64,000 nt of DNA from Saprospiraceae bacterium (lineage in GTDB: Bacteria > Bacteroidota > Bacteroidia > Chitinophagales > Saprospiraceae): positions 806,001 through 870,000 of the forward strand of contig JADJNW010000001.1 in assembly GCA_016714085.1 (NCBI GenBank), read 5' to 3'. The notes beneath the pieces are model-generated. The model saw only the letters and a list, made by a program, of their open reading frames with translations. It had not been told where the DNA came from and did no database searches. The position numbers were made by a program, and so were the translations under genes. Positions 54,897 to 62,859 of this stretch are shown one piece after another (positions within the stretch are counted from its first letter, which is position 1; each line of letters opens with the position of its first letter).

Positions 54897-55673
54897 TTAA
54901 TAATCCGCAGTCGATGTTAAATGATCAATGGTCAATAACTTTTTCGCGTGTCCATTTGAACTGAAACTTACTTTTCCACTCAAAATCTGCGCAATCGCCC
55001 GTTCCACGCTGGTTTCGTTATGTTGTGCCTTGAGTTCTGCAATCGTTCCCCGGAAATAAATTTTACCTTCGAGCATAAATACTACTTCATCTGCAACTTC
55101 TTCCACCAAACTCATGATATGCGTTGTAATAAGTATAATTTTACCCTTAGCGCGTTCTTGCTGAATCAATTCTCTGAAATGCACCATTGCCAAAGGATCC
55201 AAGCCATTGGTCGGCTCGTCAAGAATTACTAAAGGGCTATCATACATCAGCGCCAATGTAATATTTACTTTTTGTTTAGTGCCGCCTGAAAGATTACTCA
55301 GGCGTTTATCCAAATACGACTCCAAGCCAAAAATTTTAATAAAACGTTTATCATTTGCTTGCTTGCCGCGAATATCTTTAATCAAAGCAATCAATTCCCG
55401 AACGGTCAGGTTTTCTGGAAATTTTGCAATTTGAGGTAAATAATCGATCTGCGAACGATAAGTCCATTCACCTCGAATATTACATCCATTTACTTCTATG
55501 ATACCCTTATCAGGAATAACCATGCCCAGCAAAGATTTAATCAATGTCGTTTTGCCGGAGCCGTTGGGGCCAAGGATAGCAATCACTTTACCCGGATCAT
55601 TAAAATTCAAATCAATCCCTTTCAAAACATTTACTTTTCCGTAAGATTTATATAAATTATTGATAGCAATCAT
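54897..55673 (-). CDS. nosF: NosF-type ABC transporter ATPase
   Basis: 258 residues with Walker A (GPNGSGKTT), the signature NLSGGTKQKV, Walker B (LVILDEPTNGLDP) and the H-loop (TTHIMSLVEE). It powers NosY in CuZ assembly or sulfur supply. Its start overlaps the nosD stop by 4 bp. Confidence 0.9.
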   Translation of the reverse strand: MIAINNLYKSYGKVNVLKGIDLNFNDPGKVIAILGPNGSGKTTLIKSLLGMVIPDKGIIEVNGCNIRGEWTYRSQIDYLPQIAKFPENLTVRELIALIKDIRGKQANDKRFIKIFGLESYLDKRLSNLSGGTKQKVNITLALMYDSPLVILDEPTNGLDPLAMVHFRELIQQERAKGKIILITTHIMSLVEEVADEVVFMLEGKIYFRGTIAELKAQHNETSVERAIAQILSGKVSFSSNGHAKKLLTIDHLTSTADY

Positions 55674-56908
55674 GATATTGGTTGTATTAAAGGTGAATAA
55701 TCGGAGACATCTTGTGGCGTCAGTGTCGGGCTAATTTTCTCCGAAAAATTCAACAGATCAATAAAAAAACTTCGCAAAAGCACAATGGATTCAGGCGATT
55801 GGGTCAAAACATAGGAATAAAGCTTTACCGGCCGATGCGGAACATCGCCGAAGCCGTTGCGATCAAGATCATAGCCGATGTATTCGCTCCAATAATTTCC
55901 GTTAAATGTATTGTTATTCACTCGGCTATTTACAACCATGTCTAATGTATTGGACTCAAAGTTATTATGTGTAAAATTATTATCCAGGCAGCCGCCGGTC
56001 ATTTGGATTGCCCAGCCATTATTATAAAACTGGTTGTTGCGATACTGAATGCGCGTCGCACCTTCCAGAAAAATACCGACTGTATTTTGAATAAATTGAT
56101 TTCCAAGGATATTTGCATCATAAATTTCTTTCAATAGAAGTCCATAAGCTGCTGTGCCCCAGTTCCGTTCAAAAAGATTATCCAGCATCTCGATGCGTTT
56201 GGAAAACATCACCGCCACGCCAGCGCCATTATCATGGAATTTATTACATTGATATTCATCATCATTAGAAAACATGAAGTGCAAGCCATAACGAAGATTA
56301 TTTTCACTGAAATTATTTACAATCATGCTATTATTTACAAATTCCAAATAAATACCATCGCGATGCCCTTTGAGGTAATTGCTGCTGATTTCCAGATGCT
56401 CTGCATACCAGGCGTGAATGGCATTGCCGGAGGAAGCTTCATCTTTAGCTAAACCTGTAACAATATTACCTTCGATCAATCCGTTGCTGCCGTGTTCAAT
56501 ATATATACCAAAAAAAGCATCTATGATACGATTGTTACGTATTATAAAATATTTACCTTTGCGAACGCGGATAGCGGCGAGGTCTTTCAAATGGCTTTTG
56601 CCGGCATTATGAAATTCGATGCCTTCTACAATAACGCTATCGGCAGTAATGGTAAGGATTTCGTCGCTGTCATTTCCATCCAGAATGGGATAATCAATAC
56701 CTTTCAGGGTCAAGGATTTATTTACTTCAATATTACCTTCTTTATAAATACCGGGTTGGATCAATATAATATCACCATTATTTGCTATATGAATTGCCTG
56801 GCGCAGTGACGATATTGGACAAGTTCGGCAGACTTCTATCTGGGCAGCTTGAATATGATGCGCCAGCATAAAATTCAGAATGGCGATTGTGAATAGCTTT
56901 TTAAACAT
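55670..56908 (-). CDS. nosD: NosD periplasmic copper-processing protein
   Basis: A signal peptide precedes a right-handed parallel beta-helix of the NosD/CASH type (repeats of N..I..N, for example IRNNRIIDAFFGIYIEHGSN). It ends with NGNYWSEYIGYDLDRNGFGD, the usual NosD close. 412 residues is standard. NosD works in the periplasm with NosFY on copper-site assembly. Confidence 0.9.
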   Translation of the reverse strand: MFKKLFTIAILNFMLAHHIQAAQIEVCRTCPISSLRQAIHIANNGDIILIQPGIYKEGNIEVNKSLTLKGIDYPILDGNDSDEILTITADSVIVEGIEFHNAGKSHLKDLAAIRVRKGKYFIIRNNRIIDAFFGIYIEHGSNGLIEGNIVTGLAKDEASSGNAIHAWYAEHLEISSNYLKGHRDGIYLEFVNNSMIVNNFSENNLRYGLHFMFSNDDEYQCNKFHDNGAGVAVMFSKRIEMLDNLFERNWGTAAYGLLLKEIYDANILGNQFIQNTVGIFLEGATRIQYRNNQFYNNGWAIQMTGGCLDNNFTHNNFESNTLDMVVNSRVNNNTFNGNYWSEYIGYDLDRNGFGDVPHRPVKLYSYVLTQSPESIVLLRSFFIDLLNFSEKISPTLTPQDVSDYSPLIQPIS

Positions 56909-56961
56909 TGTTTGCGAGATTTAGATACAAAAGCAAAAACAGAACTATAAACAAATATTTA

Positions 56962-57387
56962 CTATTTCTTTAAGTGCATTTTAATTTCATTCCAATTATA
57001 TAATTCCCCGCTTTGTTCCATTTGCGTTGCACTTGCTTTGTCCGCATCCGCGAAAGCGGAAAGGTAAGCGCCCATTGGGCTGGGGATATTTTTACTAATC
57101 AGAAAAGTACTCGTCGTAGCGTCTATTAATTCCCCCGGAGTGAGATAATCATTTACTAAATATAATGAAAACTCATCGGCTTCTTTCAAGTTCGTATAAT
57201 TTATCATACATTCAATTGCATCGAATTTGAATGCTTTGCCTTTCGTGGTGACCACCTCGGCGGCGTGTTGCTTATCTACAATGGTCATGCGGCAAAAGTC
57301 GCATTCATCGGTACCATAGTTGATGGCTTGTGGCTTAGGCGAGCATGCTGCGAGCAGCAATGCCAGTCCGAATAGTAGCTTTTTCAT
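56962..57387 (-). CDS. nosL: NosL copper chaperone lipoprotein
   Basis: A lipobox (LLLAACSPK, Cys15) leads to a small domain with ECDFCRMTIVDKQHAAEV, the Cys-x-x-Cys copper site region. 141 residues. It delivers Cu+ to the nitrous oxide reductase machinery. It overlaps the preceding gene by 53 bp. Confidence 0.9.
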   Translation of the reverse strand: MKKLLFGLALLLAACSPKPQAINYGTDECDFCRMTIVDKQHAAEVVTTKGKAFKFDAIECMINYTNLKEADEFSLYLVNDYLTPGELIDATTSTFLISKNIPSPMGAYLSAFADADKASATQMEQSGELYNWNEIKMHLKK

Positions 57388-57961
57388 CTTTTGCGTTTTT
57401 ACGTTTGAACCACCAGGCGCTGAAGCCCAGTAAAATGGATAATCCTACAAAATAGCCAGCGATATGCGGCAGCGACACAGCGATGAAATTCAGAATTACT
57501 TTTCTACCAAATAGTGGCGGTTGGAAAGATGCTCCGGGAATCTTGATCGGCGCGGTATCGCTCAAATTATGACCATAATCATATTCCCATAAGTAGAAAT
57601 CGTACATCCCAATCGTACAAAGTGCTACTAACAGCACCGTCCAAACTAAAAATAAACCTTTGCGGTTCGCCAAACCTACAATTAAACCCAGCCCCACCAT
57701 TCCCATAATCACATATTGAAAATATTGCAATTCAGGGATTGAATCCGGTTCGATCATTTTCATGCCGACGTAGTGATTCAAAATATTTACATTTTGCAAA
57801 GTGCCAGGGCTCGTACCTCCAATTTTATTAATCCAGATGTGCATTTCCACGCCATCCGGGTATTGCGGCGCATACAAGACAATTTTCCACATCGGGAAGG
57901 CGAACAGCGCCAACAAACTCACTGCTGCCAAGATCATCAGGATGCGAGGTAATTGTTTCAT
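57335..57961 (-). CDS. Nos-associated multi-span membrane protein
   Basis: 208 residues with an N-terminal span (LMILAAVSLLALFAFPMWKI), three further spans and a periplasmic loop with Trp and Tyr (MYDFYLWEYDYGHNLSDTAP). Proteins of this kind often follow nosZ in Bacteroidota nos clusters, but no biochemical role is established. Between nosZ and nosL here. Confidence 0.75.
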   Translation of the reverse strand: MKQLPRILMILAAVSLLALFAFPMWKIVLYAPQYPDGVEMHIWINKIGGTSPGTLQNVNILNHYVGMKMIEPDSIPELQYFQYVIMGMVGLGLIVGLANRKGLFLVWTVLLVALCTIGMYDFYLWEYDYGHNLSDTAPIKIPGASFQPPLFGRKVILNFIAVSLPHIAGYFVGLSILLGFSAWWFKRKNAKDEKATIRTGIAARSMLA

Positions 57962-57993
57962 TATCTTTGTTTTAAATATAAAAATTGGATAAT

Positions 57994-58068
57994 TGGAGTA
58001 ATGGAATTTTAGAGTATTATTTTAAGCCTCACTCCAGTATTCCATCACTCCAGTATTCCATCACTCCA
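57994..58068. repeat. Inverted and tandem 16-bp repeats after nosZ
   Basis: ACTCCAGTATTCCATC occurs twice in tandem (58031-58046, 58047-58062) plus a partial copy. TGGAGTAATGGAAT (57994-58007) is its near-exact reverse complement (13 of 14). The structure sits between nosZ and the membrane gene and can fold into a hairpin in the nos transcript. Confidence 0.7.
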
Positions 58069-60054
58069 TCATTGCACTACTTCCTCATCGCCCAGACTCC
58101 ACTTGATTGGCACGTTGCTACCCGCAGGCGATACGCGTGCATAGCCCTGCATTTCCTGGTGCAGCGCCGAGCAGAAGTCGGTGCAATAGAATGGAAATAC
58201 GCCTTCGCGCTGCGGTATCCAAAGCAAGGTTTCGGTTTGACCCGGCATAATGAGCAATTCAGCATTTTGAGCGCCCATCACCGAGAATCCATGCGGAGTA
58301 TCCCAGTCTTGTTCGAGATTGGTCACATGGAAATAAACGCGGTCACCAACTTTGATACCCTCAATATTATCAGGTGCAAAGTGACTACGAATGGTGGTCA
58401 TCCAAACGTGTACTTCGTTGCCACGGCGTTCTACTTTGGCATACTTTTCGCCCAAAGCGGCATAAGGGTGCTTGTTTTCTTCAATCGGATAAATCTTTTT
58501 GGATTTTTCTACAATCTTGGAAGCGGCAATCCCTTGCGCGTAGTGCGGCTCACCGATGGTCGGGAAGTCCAGTAATAATTTCATTTTATCCCCGGAAATA
58601 TCATACAATTGTGCAGATTGTGTCAGTTCAGGTCCGGTAGGCAGATAGCGGTCTTTTGTAATCTTATTTAATGCCACTAAATATTTACCGTCCGGCTTTT
58701 TAGAATCCCCGCCCGGAATCATCAAGTGACCAACCGAATAGTAACAAGGTGCACGATCCACCACTTCCCAAGTACCGAGTTTCCACTTCACCACTTCCGA
58801 AGAAATGAAGAATGTAGTATAAGCATTACCTTTACCGTCGAATTCGGTGTGCAGCGGGCCCAAGCCTGGCTTCTGTACAACACCTGCAAGAATTTCTTCA
58901 TATTTCAAAACCGGAATACCTTCGATTGTAGTTTCAAATGCTTGTTTTTCAATAGCTGCAAGCACTTTAGTGAAAGAGTGTACCGACATATCGGCGGAGA
59001 GTTTGCCATTACCTACGATGTATTCACCTGTTGGATCTACGTCCACGCCGTGTGGAGATTTCGGGGTCGGTAAGAAATAAACCAAACCAGGACATTCTTC
59101 AGGAATCAGGACTTTTACTTTGTCTTTCATCGTAGAGGTTGCTATATGCGAGCCTTCGTCATAGACGTTATGCGCGTAACGCGCCGGGATTTCCTTGAAT
59201 TTTCCTTGCTGAATGTACTCTTCTGCTTTTTTCCAGTTGATCGCTGCAATAAAATCCTTGTCGTTTTGCGAAGCATTTACTTCCAGTAATGTATTCTTCA
59301 ATTCTGTGTTGTAAGACGTAAAGAACGTCCAGCCGTGCGATTTGCCTTTGCCAGAATGCGCCAGGTCATAATTGAATGCAGGAAGCAATACCTGGAAAGC
59401 AATATCCATTGCCCCGGTATTTTTATCCACGCTGATAAAAGTCAAAGCACCTTTGAAATTTTCAGCATAGCTGTTGATTGCTACATCTTTCTGCGGATAA
59501 GGCACGCCAAAGCGTGTACCAGCTACTACATATTCTGTATTTTCGGTGGTAAATGGAGAGGAGTGGTTGCCACCGGAGTTCGGGATTTCGATAATTTCAG
59601 CGGTTTCGAAAGTCGTCAAGTCAATGCGTGCAATGCGCGGCGTGTTATTGCCATTGATAAAGCACCAGCGACCGTCGGTTTCACCATCGGTTTGAGAAAG
59701 CTCGGGGTGGTGCGAGTCATCCCAAGGTACAAAACCGTAGGAAGTGTTGAGCATAGGCTTGGTCTCTTCATTATAGCCCCAGCCTTTTTCCGCATCTTGC
59801 GAAAAAACAGGAATAACCTTTAGCAGGCGCCCAGAAGGAATACCATAAACGCTCATCTGCCCGCTGAACCCCCCGGAAATAAAGGCGTAAAACTCATCGT
59901 ACTCGCCGGGTTTCACATACACCTGACTGGCTTCGTCGCCGCTGAGTGCGCCGGTTGTACCGGTTTGCTTGGAGCAGCCAGTATAGAAAATACCTGCCAG
60001 AACAAGTGCGGCAAGGCCCAGGAGCATTTTTTTAATCAAAGAATGGTTTTTCAT
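58069..60054 (-). CDS. nosZ: Nitrous oxide reductase, clade II (Sec-dependent)
   Basis: A lipoprotein-type Sec signal (ALVLAGIFYTGC, Cys27), not Tat, marks clade II. The beta-propeller carries the CuZ histidines (DDSHHPELS, GGNHSS, KGKSHGW, PHGVDVDP and others). The C-terminal cupredoxin has the CuA ligands: His near 588 (DTPHGFSVMG), C624, C628, H632, M635 (CTDFCSALHQEM). 661 residues. It reduces N2O to N2 in the periplasm. It heads the nos operon on the minus strand. Confidence 0.95.
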   Translation of the reverse strand: MKNHSLIKKMLLGLAALVLAGIFYTGCSKQTGTTGALSGDEASQVYVKPGEYDEFYAFISGGFSGQMSVYGIPSGRLLKVIPVFSQDAEKGWGYNEETKPMLNTSYGFVPWDDSHHPELSQTDGETDGRWCFINGNNTPRIARIDLTTFETAEIIEIPNSGGNHSSPFTTENTEYVVAGTRFGVPYPQKDVAINSYAENFKGALTFISVDKNTGAMDIAFQVLLPAFNYDLAHSGKGKSHGWTFFTSYNTELKNTLLEVNASQNDKDFIAAINWKKAEEYIQQGKFKEIPARYAHNVYDEGSHIATSTMKDKVKVLIPEECPGLVYFLPTPKSPHGVDVDPTGEYIVGNGKLSADMSVHSFTKVLAAIEKQAFETTIEGIPVLKYEEILAGVVQKPGLGPLHTEFDGKGNAYTTFFISSEVVKWKLGTWEVVDRAPCYYSVGHLMIPGGDSKKPDGKYLVALNKITKDRYLPTGPELTQSAQLYDISGDKMKLLLDFPTIGEPHYAQGIAASKIVEKSKKIYPIEENKHPYAALGEKYAKVERRGNEVHVWMTTIRSHFAPDNIEGIKVGDRVYFHVTNLEQDWDTPHGFSVMGAQNAELLIMPGQTETLLWIPQREGVFPFYCTDFCSALHQEMQGYARVSPAGSNVPIKWSLGDEEVVQ

Positions 60055-60101
60055 AACAGCATCGTTTTGGATGAGATAGAATATTTTTGACTTTTTAAAT
60101 C

Positions 60102-60123
60102 AGATAAAAAGACTTTTTTATCC
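60102..60123. promoter_or_regulatory. 22-bp palindrome upstream of nosZ (candidate Rrf2/NsrR operator)
   Basis: AGATAAAA, AGACTT, TTTTATCC, 48 bp before the nosZ start. It differs from the ric copy at four of 22 positions. No good -33/-7 pair is seen for nosZ. Confidence 0.65.
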
Positions 60124-60218
60124 TTTGCAAATTTCTATACTTATTCAAATCCGGGCAATGACAAAAATCATCAGTCAATATAAATCGCCTTAAAACATCT
60201 TTAAATACTGGCAAAGTA

Positions 60219-60230
60219 TGATTTTTATCA
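60219..60230. promoter_or_regulatory. FNR/DNR-type box between nosZ and the Rrf2 gene
   Basis: TGATTTTTATCA is the CRP/FNR-family core TGAT-N4-ATCA, in the 284-bp spacer that separates the divergent transcripts. Confidence 0.45.
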
Positions 60231-60245
60231 AAAGAAATAAATTTC

Positions 60246-60292
60246 GGAATAAAAGATTTTTTTGTCTTTTATTATTAAAACACATACCTTTG
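60246..60292 (+). promoter_or_regulatory. Promoter and overlapping operator of the Rrf2 gene
   Basis: TTTG (60261-60264), 20 bp, TACCTTTG (60285-60292) is a full Bacteroidota promoter. An inverted repeat AATAAAAGA / TCTTTTATT (60248-60273) related to the ric and nosZ palindromes covers the -33 box, which suggests autoregulation. Transcription would start near 60299. Confidence 0.65.
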
Positions 60293-60338
60293 TTTTTGTA
60301 AAAAGATTGAATTTGAACACCCAAAAAAGATTGAAACT

Positions 60339-60539
60339 ATGTTTTCCAAATCCTGTAAATACGCGATCCGCGCTGTCCTTTATTTGGCAGTACATTCCGA
60401 TGAAGAAAAGAGATTCGGCGTGAAAGAAGTCGCTGAGGCATTGGATATTCCAGGGCCTTTTCTGGCAAAGCTCTTACAGCAATTGTCCCGACAGGGATTA
60501 ATATCTTCAGCAAAAGGAACAGCGGCGGTTTTTACTTAA
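60339..60539 (+). CDS. Rrf2-family regulator (NsrR/IscR-like), N-terminal piece
   Basis: MFSKSCKYAIRAVLYLAVHS is the classic Rrf2 start, and the winged helix continues to QLSRQGLISSAKGT. There one G is missing (about 60522): adding it gives GTGGGFYLND. Rrf2 proteins of this type bind an Fe-S cluster that senses NO or cluster status. It is divergent from nosZ. Confidence 0.88.
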   Translation: MFSKSCKYAIRAVLYLAVHSDEEKRFGVKEVAEALDIPGPFLAKLLQQLSRQGLISSAKGTAAVFT

Positions 60540-60787
60540 ATGATGAAAACAAGGCAGCGCCATTGCGATCGGTAATTGAGTCAATTGACGGGCCAGAGAT
60601 ATTTTTTTCCTGCATCCTGGGTTTGCCCATTTGCTCCTCCACCAATCCTTGTCCTTTGCATTCTAAAGCAATTGCTTATCGAGAAGGGCTTTTAAAATTG
60701 GTGGACGATCAGTCTATCCGCGATTTGGCGAAGCGAATTCAAAGAATGAAATTGTCATTGGGACCACAGGATTACAATATTGCATGA
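60524..60787 (+). CDS. Rrf2-family regulator, C-terminal piece with Fe-S cysteines
   Basis: In the corrected frame GGFYLNDENKAAPLRSVIES continues the fold. Three cluster cysteines follow in SCILGLPICSSTNPCPLH (C-x6-C-x5-C; NsrR and IscR have C-x4..5-C-x5-C). It ends at 60787, 27 bp before the cytochrome gene. Confidence 0.85.
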   Translation, partial: GGFYLNDENKAAPLRSVIESIDGPEIFFSCILGLPICSSTNPCPLHSKAIAYREGLLKLVDDQSIRDLAKRIQRMKLSLGPQDYNIA

Positions 60788-60814
60788 GATTTTAAACAAC
60801 AAAAACATTATAAT

Positions 60815-61297
60815 ATGAAACTGCTCCTTTTTTTCTTAGCTATTGCAATCACCATTTTTATTGCTGCATGTGGCGGCGGAGACCAAAGTGATAATACCTC
60901 TCAAACGCCTCCGCAAAGTATGGTTGCCAAACCTAAAGCCGATGATGGTAAAGGTATCGGTGAAATCAAAGAAGTTACACTGAATAATCCGCTCAAACCT
61001 GACATGGTAGAGAAGGGCAAAGCCATTTATGATATGAAGTGCTCTGCCTGTCATAAACTTACTGACCAACGGGTGGTAGGGCCTGGTTTTAAAGGCGTAA
61101 CCGAGCGTCGCAAACCGGAATGGATCATGAACATGGTTACAAATGTAGAGGTGATGCTTGCTGAAGACGCTACTGCTCAGGCACTTCTGGAAGAATGTTT
61201 GACGCGAATGCCAAACCAAAACCTCAGTATTGGTGACGCTCGCGACGTACTGGAATTTTTCTATTCCAATGACGGAAAACCTGTCGGAACAAACTAA
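60815..61297 (+). CDS. Lipoprotein c-type cytochrome
   Basis: A lipobox (ITIFIAACGGG, Cys19) is followed by a linker and a single heme site CSACH (C76, C79, H80) with later methionines as axial candidates (EECLTRMPNQNL). 160 residues. In the periplasm it could pass electrons to NosZ; the place next to the Rrf2 regulator supports this but it is inference. Confidence 0.9.
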   Translation: MKLLLFFLAIAITIFIAACGGGDQSDNTSQTPPQSMVAKPKADDGKGIGEIKEVTLNNPLKPDMVEKGKAIYDMKCSACHKLTDQRVVGPGFKGVTERRKPEWIMNMVTNVEVMLAEDATAQALLEECLTRMPNQNLSIGDARDVLEFFYSNDGKPVGTN

Positions 61298-61302
61298 TGA
61301 CT

Positions 61303-61350
61303 GATACCAGATGCTATGATGCCATATATAAACATCCTACATCTGGTATC
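61303..61350. repeat. 11-bp-arm hairpin between cytochrome c and membrane protein genes
   Basis: GATACCAGATG (61303-61313) and its exact complement CATCTGGTATC (61340-61350), 26-bp loop. It starts six bases after the cytochrome stop and may adjust the ratio of the two products. Confidence 0.55.
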
Positions 61351-61368
61351 TCCAAACCTCAACTCAAA

Positions 61369-62589
61369 ATGAAAAAGGTCTGGCTTTTGGTGGCATTGGT
61401 CAATTTACTCCTGGCTACCTGCATCGGGGTGCTGCTGCGCTATGCTTTTGTGGAGGAGGTAAGTTGGATGAAGTTCAAGAACTTCCTGCATGCACACTCG
61501 CACGTAGCAATGCTGGGCTGGATTTATATGGCACTTTATGCCTTGCTAATTCATAATTTTCTACCCGCAGAACAACAGCGATCGCGCGCTTACAACTGGC
61601 TTTTCTGGTTCACACAGTTTAGTGTAGTCGGGATGTTAGTAAGTTTTCCAATACAGGGCTACGGCCCTATATCTATTGCGTTTTCCACGGTACACATTAT
61701 TTTGTCCTATATTTTTGCAGGCTGGTTCTGGGCGGACATGGGTAAAGCGGATATATTTTCAAAAAAAATGATTCGTACTGCTTTGATTTTCATGGTCATT
61801 TCTACGCTCGGCGTGTGGGTAATGGGTCCGATCATGGCGACCAAGCTGCGCAGTTCAGCTTTTTATTATATGGCGGTACAGTTTTATTTACATTTTCAAT
61901 TTAATGGCTGGTTTTTATTTTCAGTTTTAGGTCTGTTTTTCAAGCATTTAGAAACAAAAAATATTATATTAACTTTACATCGTCAGAAATTATTCTATTG
62001 GTTATTGGCCGTTTCTTGTCTACTCACGTATGCGTTGGCGGTCGCCTGGGCAGAGCCTTTAGCTTCTGTTTTTCTGGTCAACAGCGTTGGTGTTATATTA
62101 CAATTATTAGCAATTATTATTTTCATTATGCTCATTTGGCCAAAACGAGCGCATATTTTGGATTTATTTAATCCTATTGAAATAACGTTACTCAAAATTG
62201 CTTTTTATTCATTTGTTTTTAAAATTGTCATCCAAGCATCGGTAGCAGTGCCGTTTGTGGCTAAGGCCGCTTACACCATTCGCAATTACGTGATTGGATT
62301 TATTCATTTAATTTTACTTGGTGCGATTACGTTTTTTCTATTAAGTATTGCTTTTAATAATCAAATTTTATCCGGTCGAAATACTTTATCTCGAATGGGT
62401 CTGTGGAGCATTATTGCAGGTTTTATCCTGAGTGAAAGTTTATTGTTCCTGCAAGGCACAATGTTTTGGGGTGCGATGGGATTTTTACCTTTTTATTATG
62501 AATTATTATTCGCTGTAAGCATTCTTATTCCGCTTGGAATTGCCTTGCTGATAGGTGGGAATTTTCAAAAAAACTTTTCGATTGTATAA
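61369..62589 (+). CDS. Histidine-rich 12-span membrane protein, oxidase-subunit-I/NnrS-like
   Basis: From the ATG at 61369 (MKKVWLLVALVNL) the protein has 406 residues and about 12 spans. The histidines are placed as in heme-copper oxidase-like proteins: FLHAHSHVAMLGWIYMAL (H41, H43, H45), QFYLHFQFNGWF and GFIHLILLGA. Which branch it belongs to is uncertain; NnrS-like or a degenerate oxidase subunit I are both possible. Co-transcription with rrf2 and cytochrome c suggests a role in NO or electron handling. The ATG at 61297 would span the hairpin. Confidence 0.7.
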   Translation: MKKVWLLVALVNLLLATCIGVLLRYAFVEEVSWMKFKNFLHAHSHVAMLGWIYMALYALLIHNFLPAEQQRSRAYNWLFWFTQFSVVGMLVSFPIQGYGPISIAFSTVHIILSYIFAGWFWADMGKADIFSKKMIRTALIFMVISTLGVWVMGPIMATKLRSSAFYYMAVQFYLHFQFNGWFLFSVLGLFFKHLETKNIILTLHRQKLFYWLLAVSCLLTYALAVAWAEPLASVFLVNSVGVILQLLAIIIFIMLIWPKRAHILDLFNPIEITLLKIAFYSFVFKIVIQASVAVPFVAKAAYTIRNYVIGFIHLILLGAITFFLLSIAFNNQILSGRNTLSRMGLWSIIAGFILSESLLFLQGTMFWGAMGFLPFYYELLFAVSILIPLGIALLIGGNFQKNFSIV

Positions 62590-62600
62590 TAAAAACAAAA

Positions 62601-62630
62601 GCCAAAAGCTTTCGCTTTTGGCTTTCTCTT
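62601..62630. terminator. Terminator, probably bidirectional
   Basis: GCCAAAAGC / GCTTTTGGC, 9-bp perfect stem with a four-base loop, T-rich on both sides. It ends the membrane protein gene on plus and the tRNA transcript on minus. Confidence 0.75.
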
Positions 62631-62632
62631 CG

Positions 62633-62705
<73 letters not shown>

Positions 62706-62859
62706 ATTTTTCAAATGGATTGCAAAGATAGAAACAATTCATTGTTTTGTCAAGTTCCTGAGATGGTATTTTCTGTTTTATTTAATATGGTTTCTAAAAC
62801 CATTGCTATTTCTGCAAAAAGTGTAAATTTAATCGACCGAAAAAATCTCATGACCGATT

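Noticed and set aside
58031..58062. CRISPR repeat-spacer unit after nosZ
   Set aside because: Two adjacent 16-bp copies without spacers and no cas genes.
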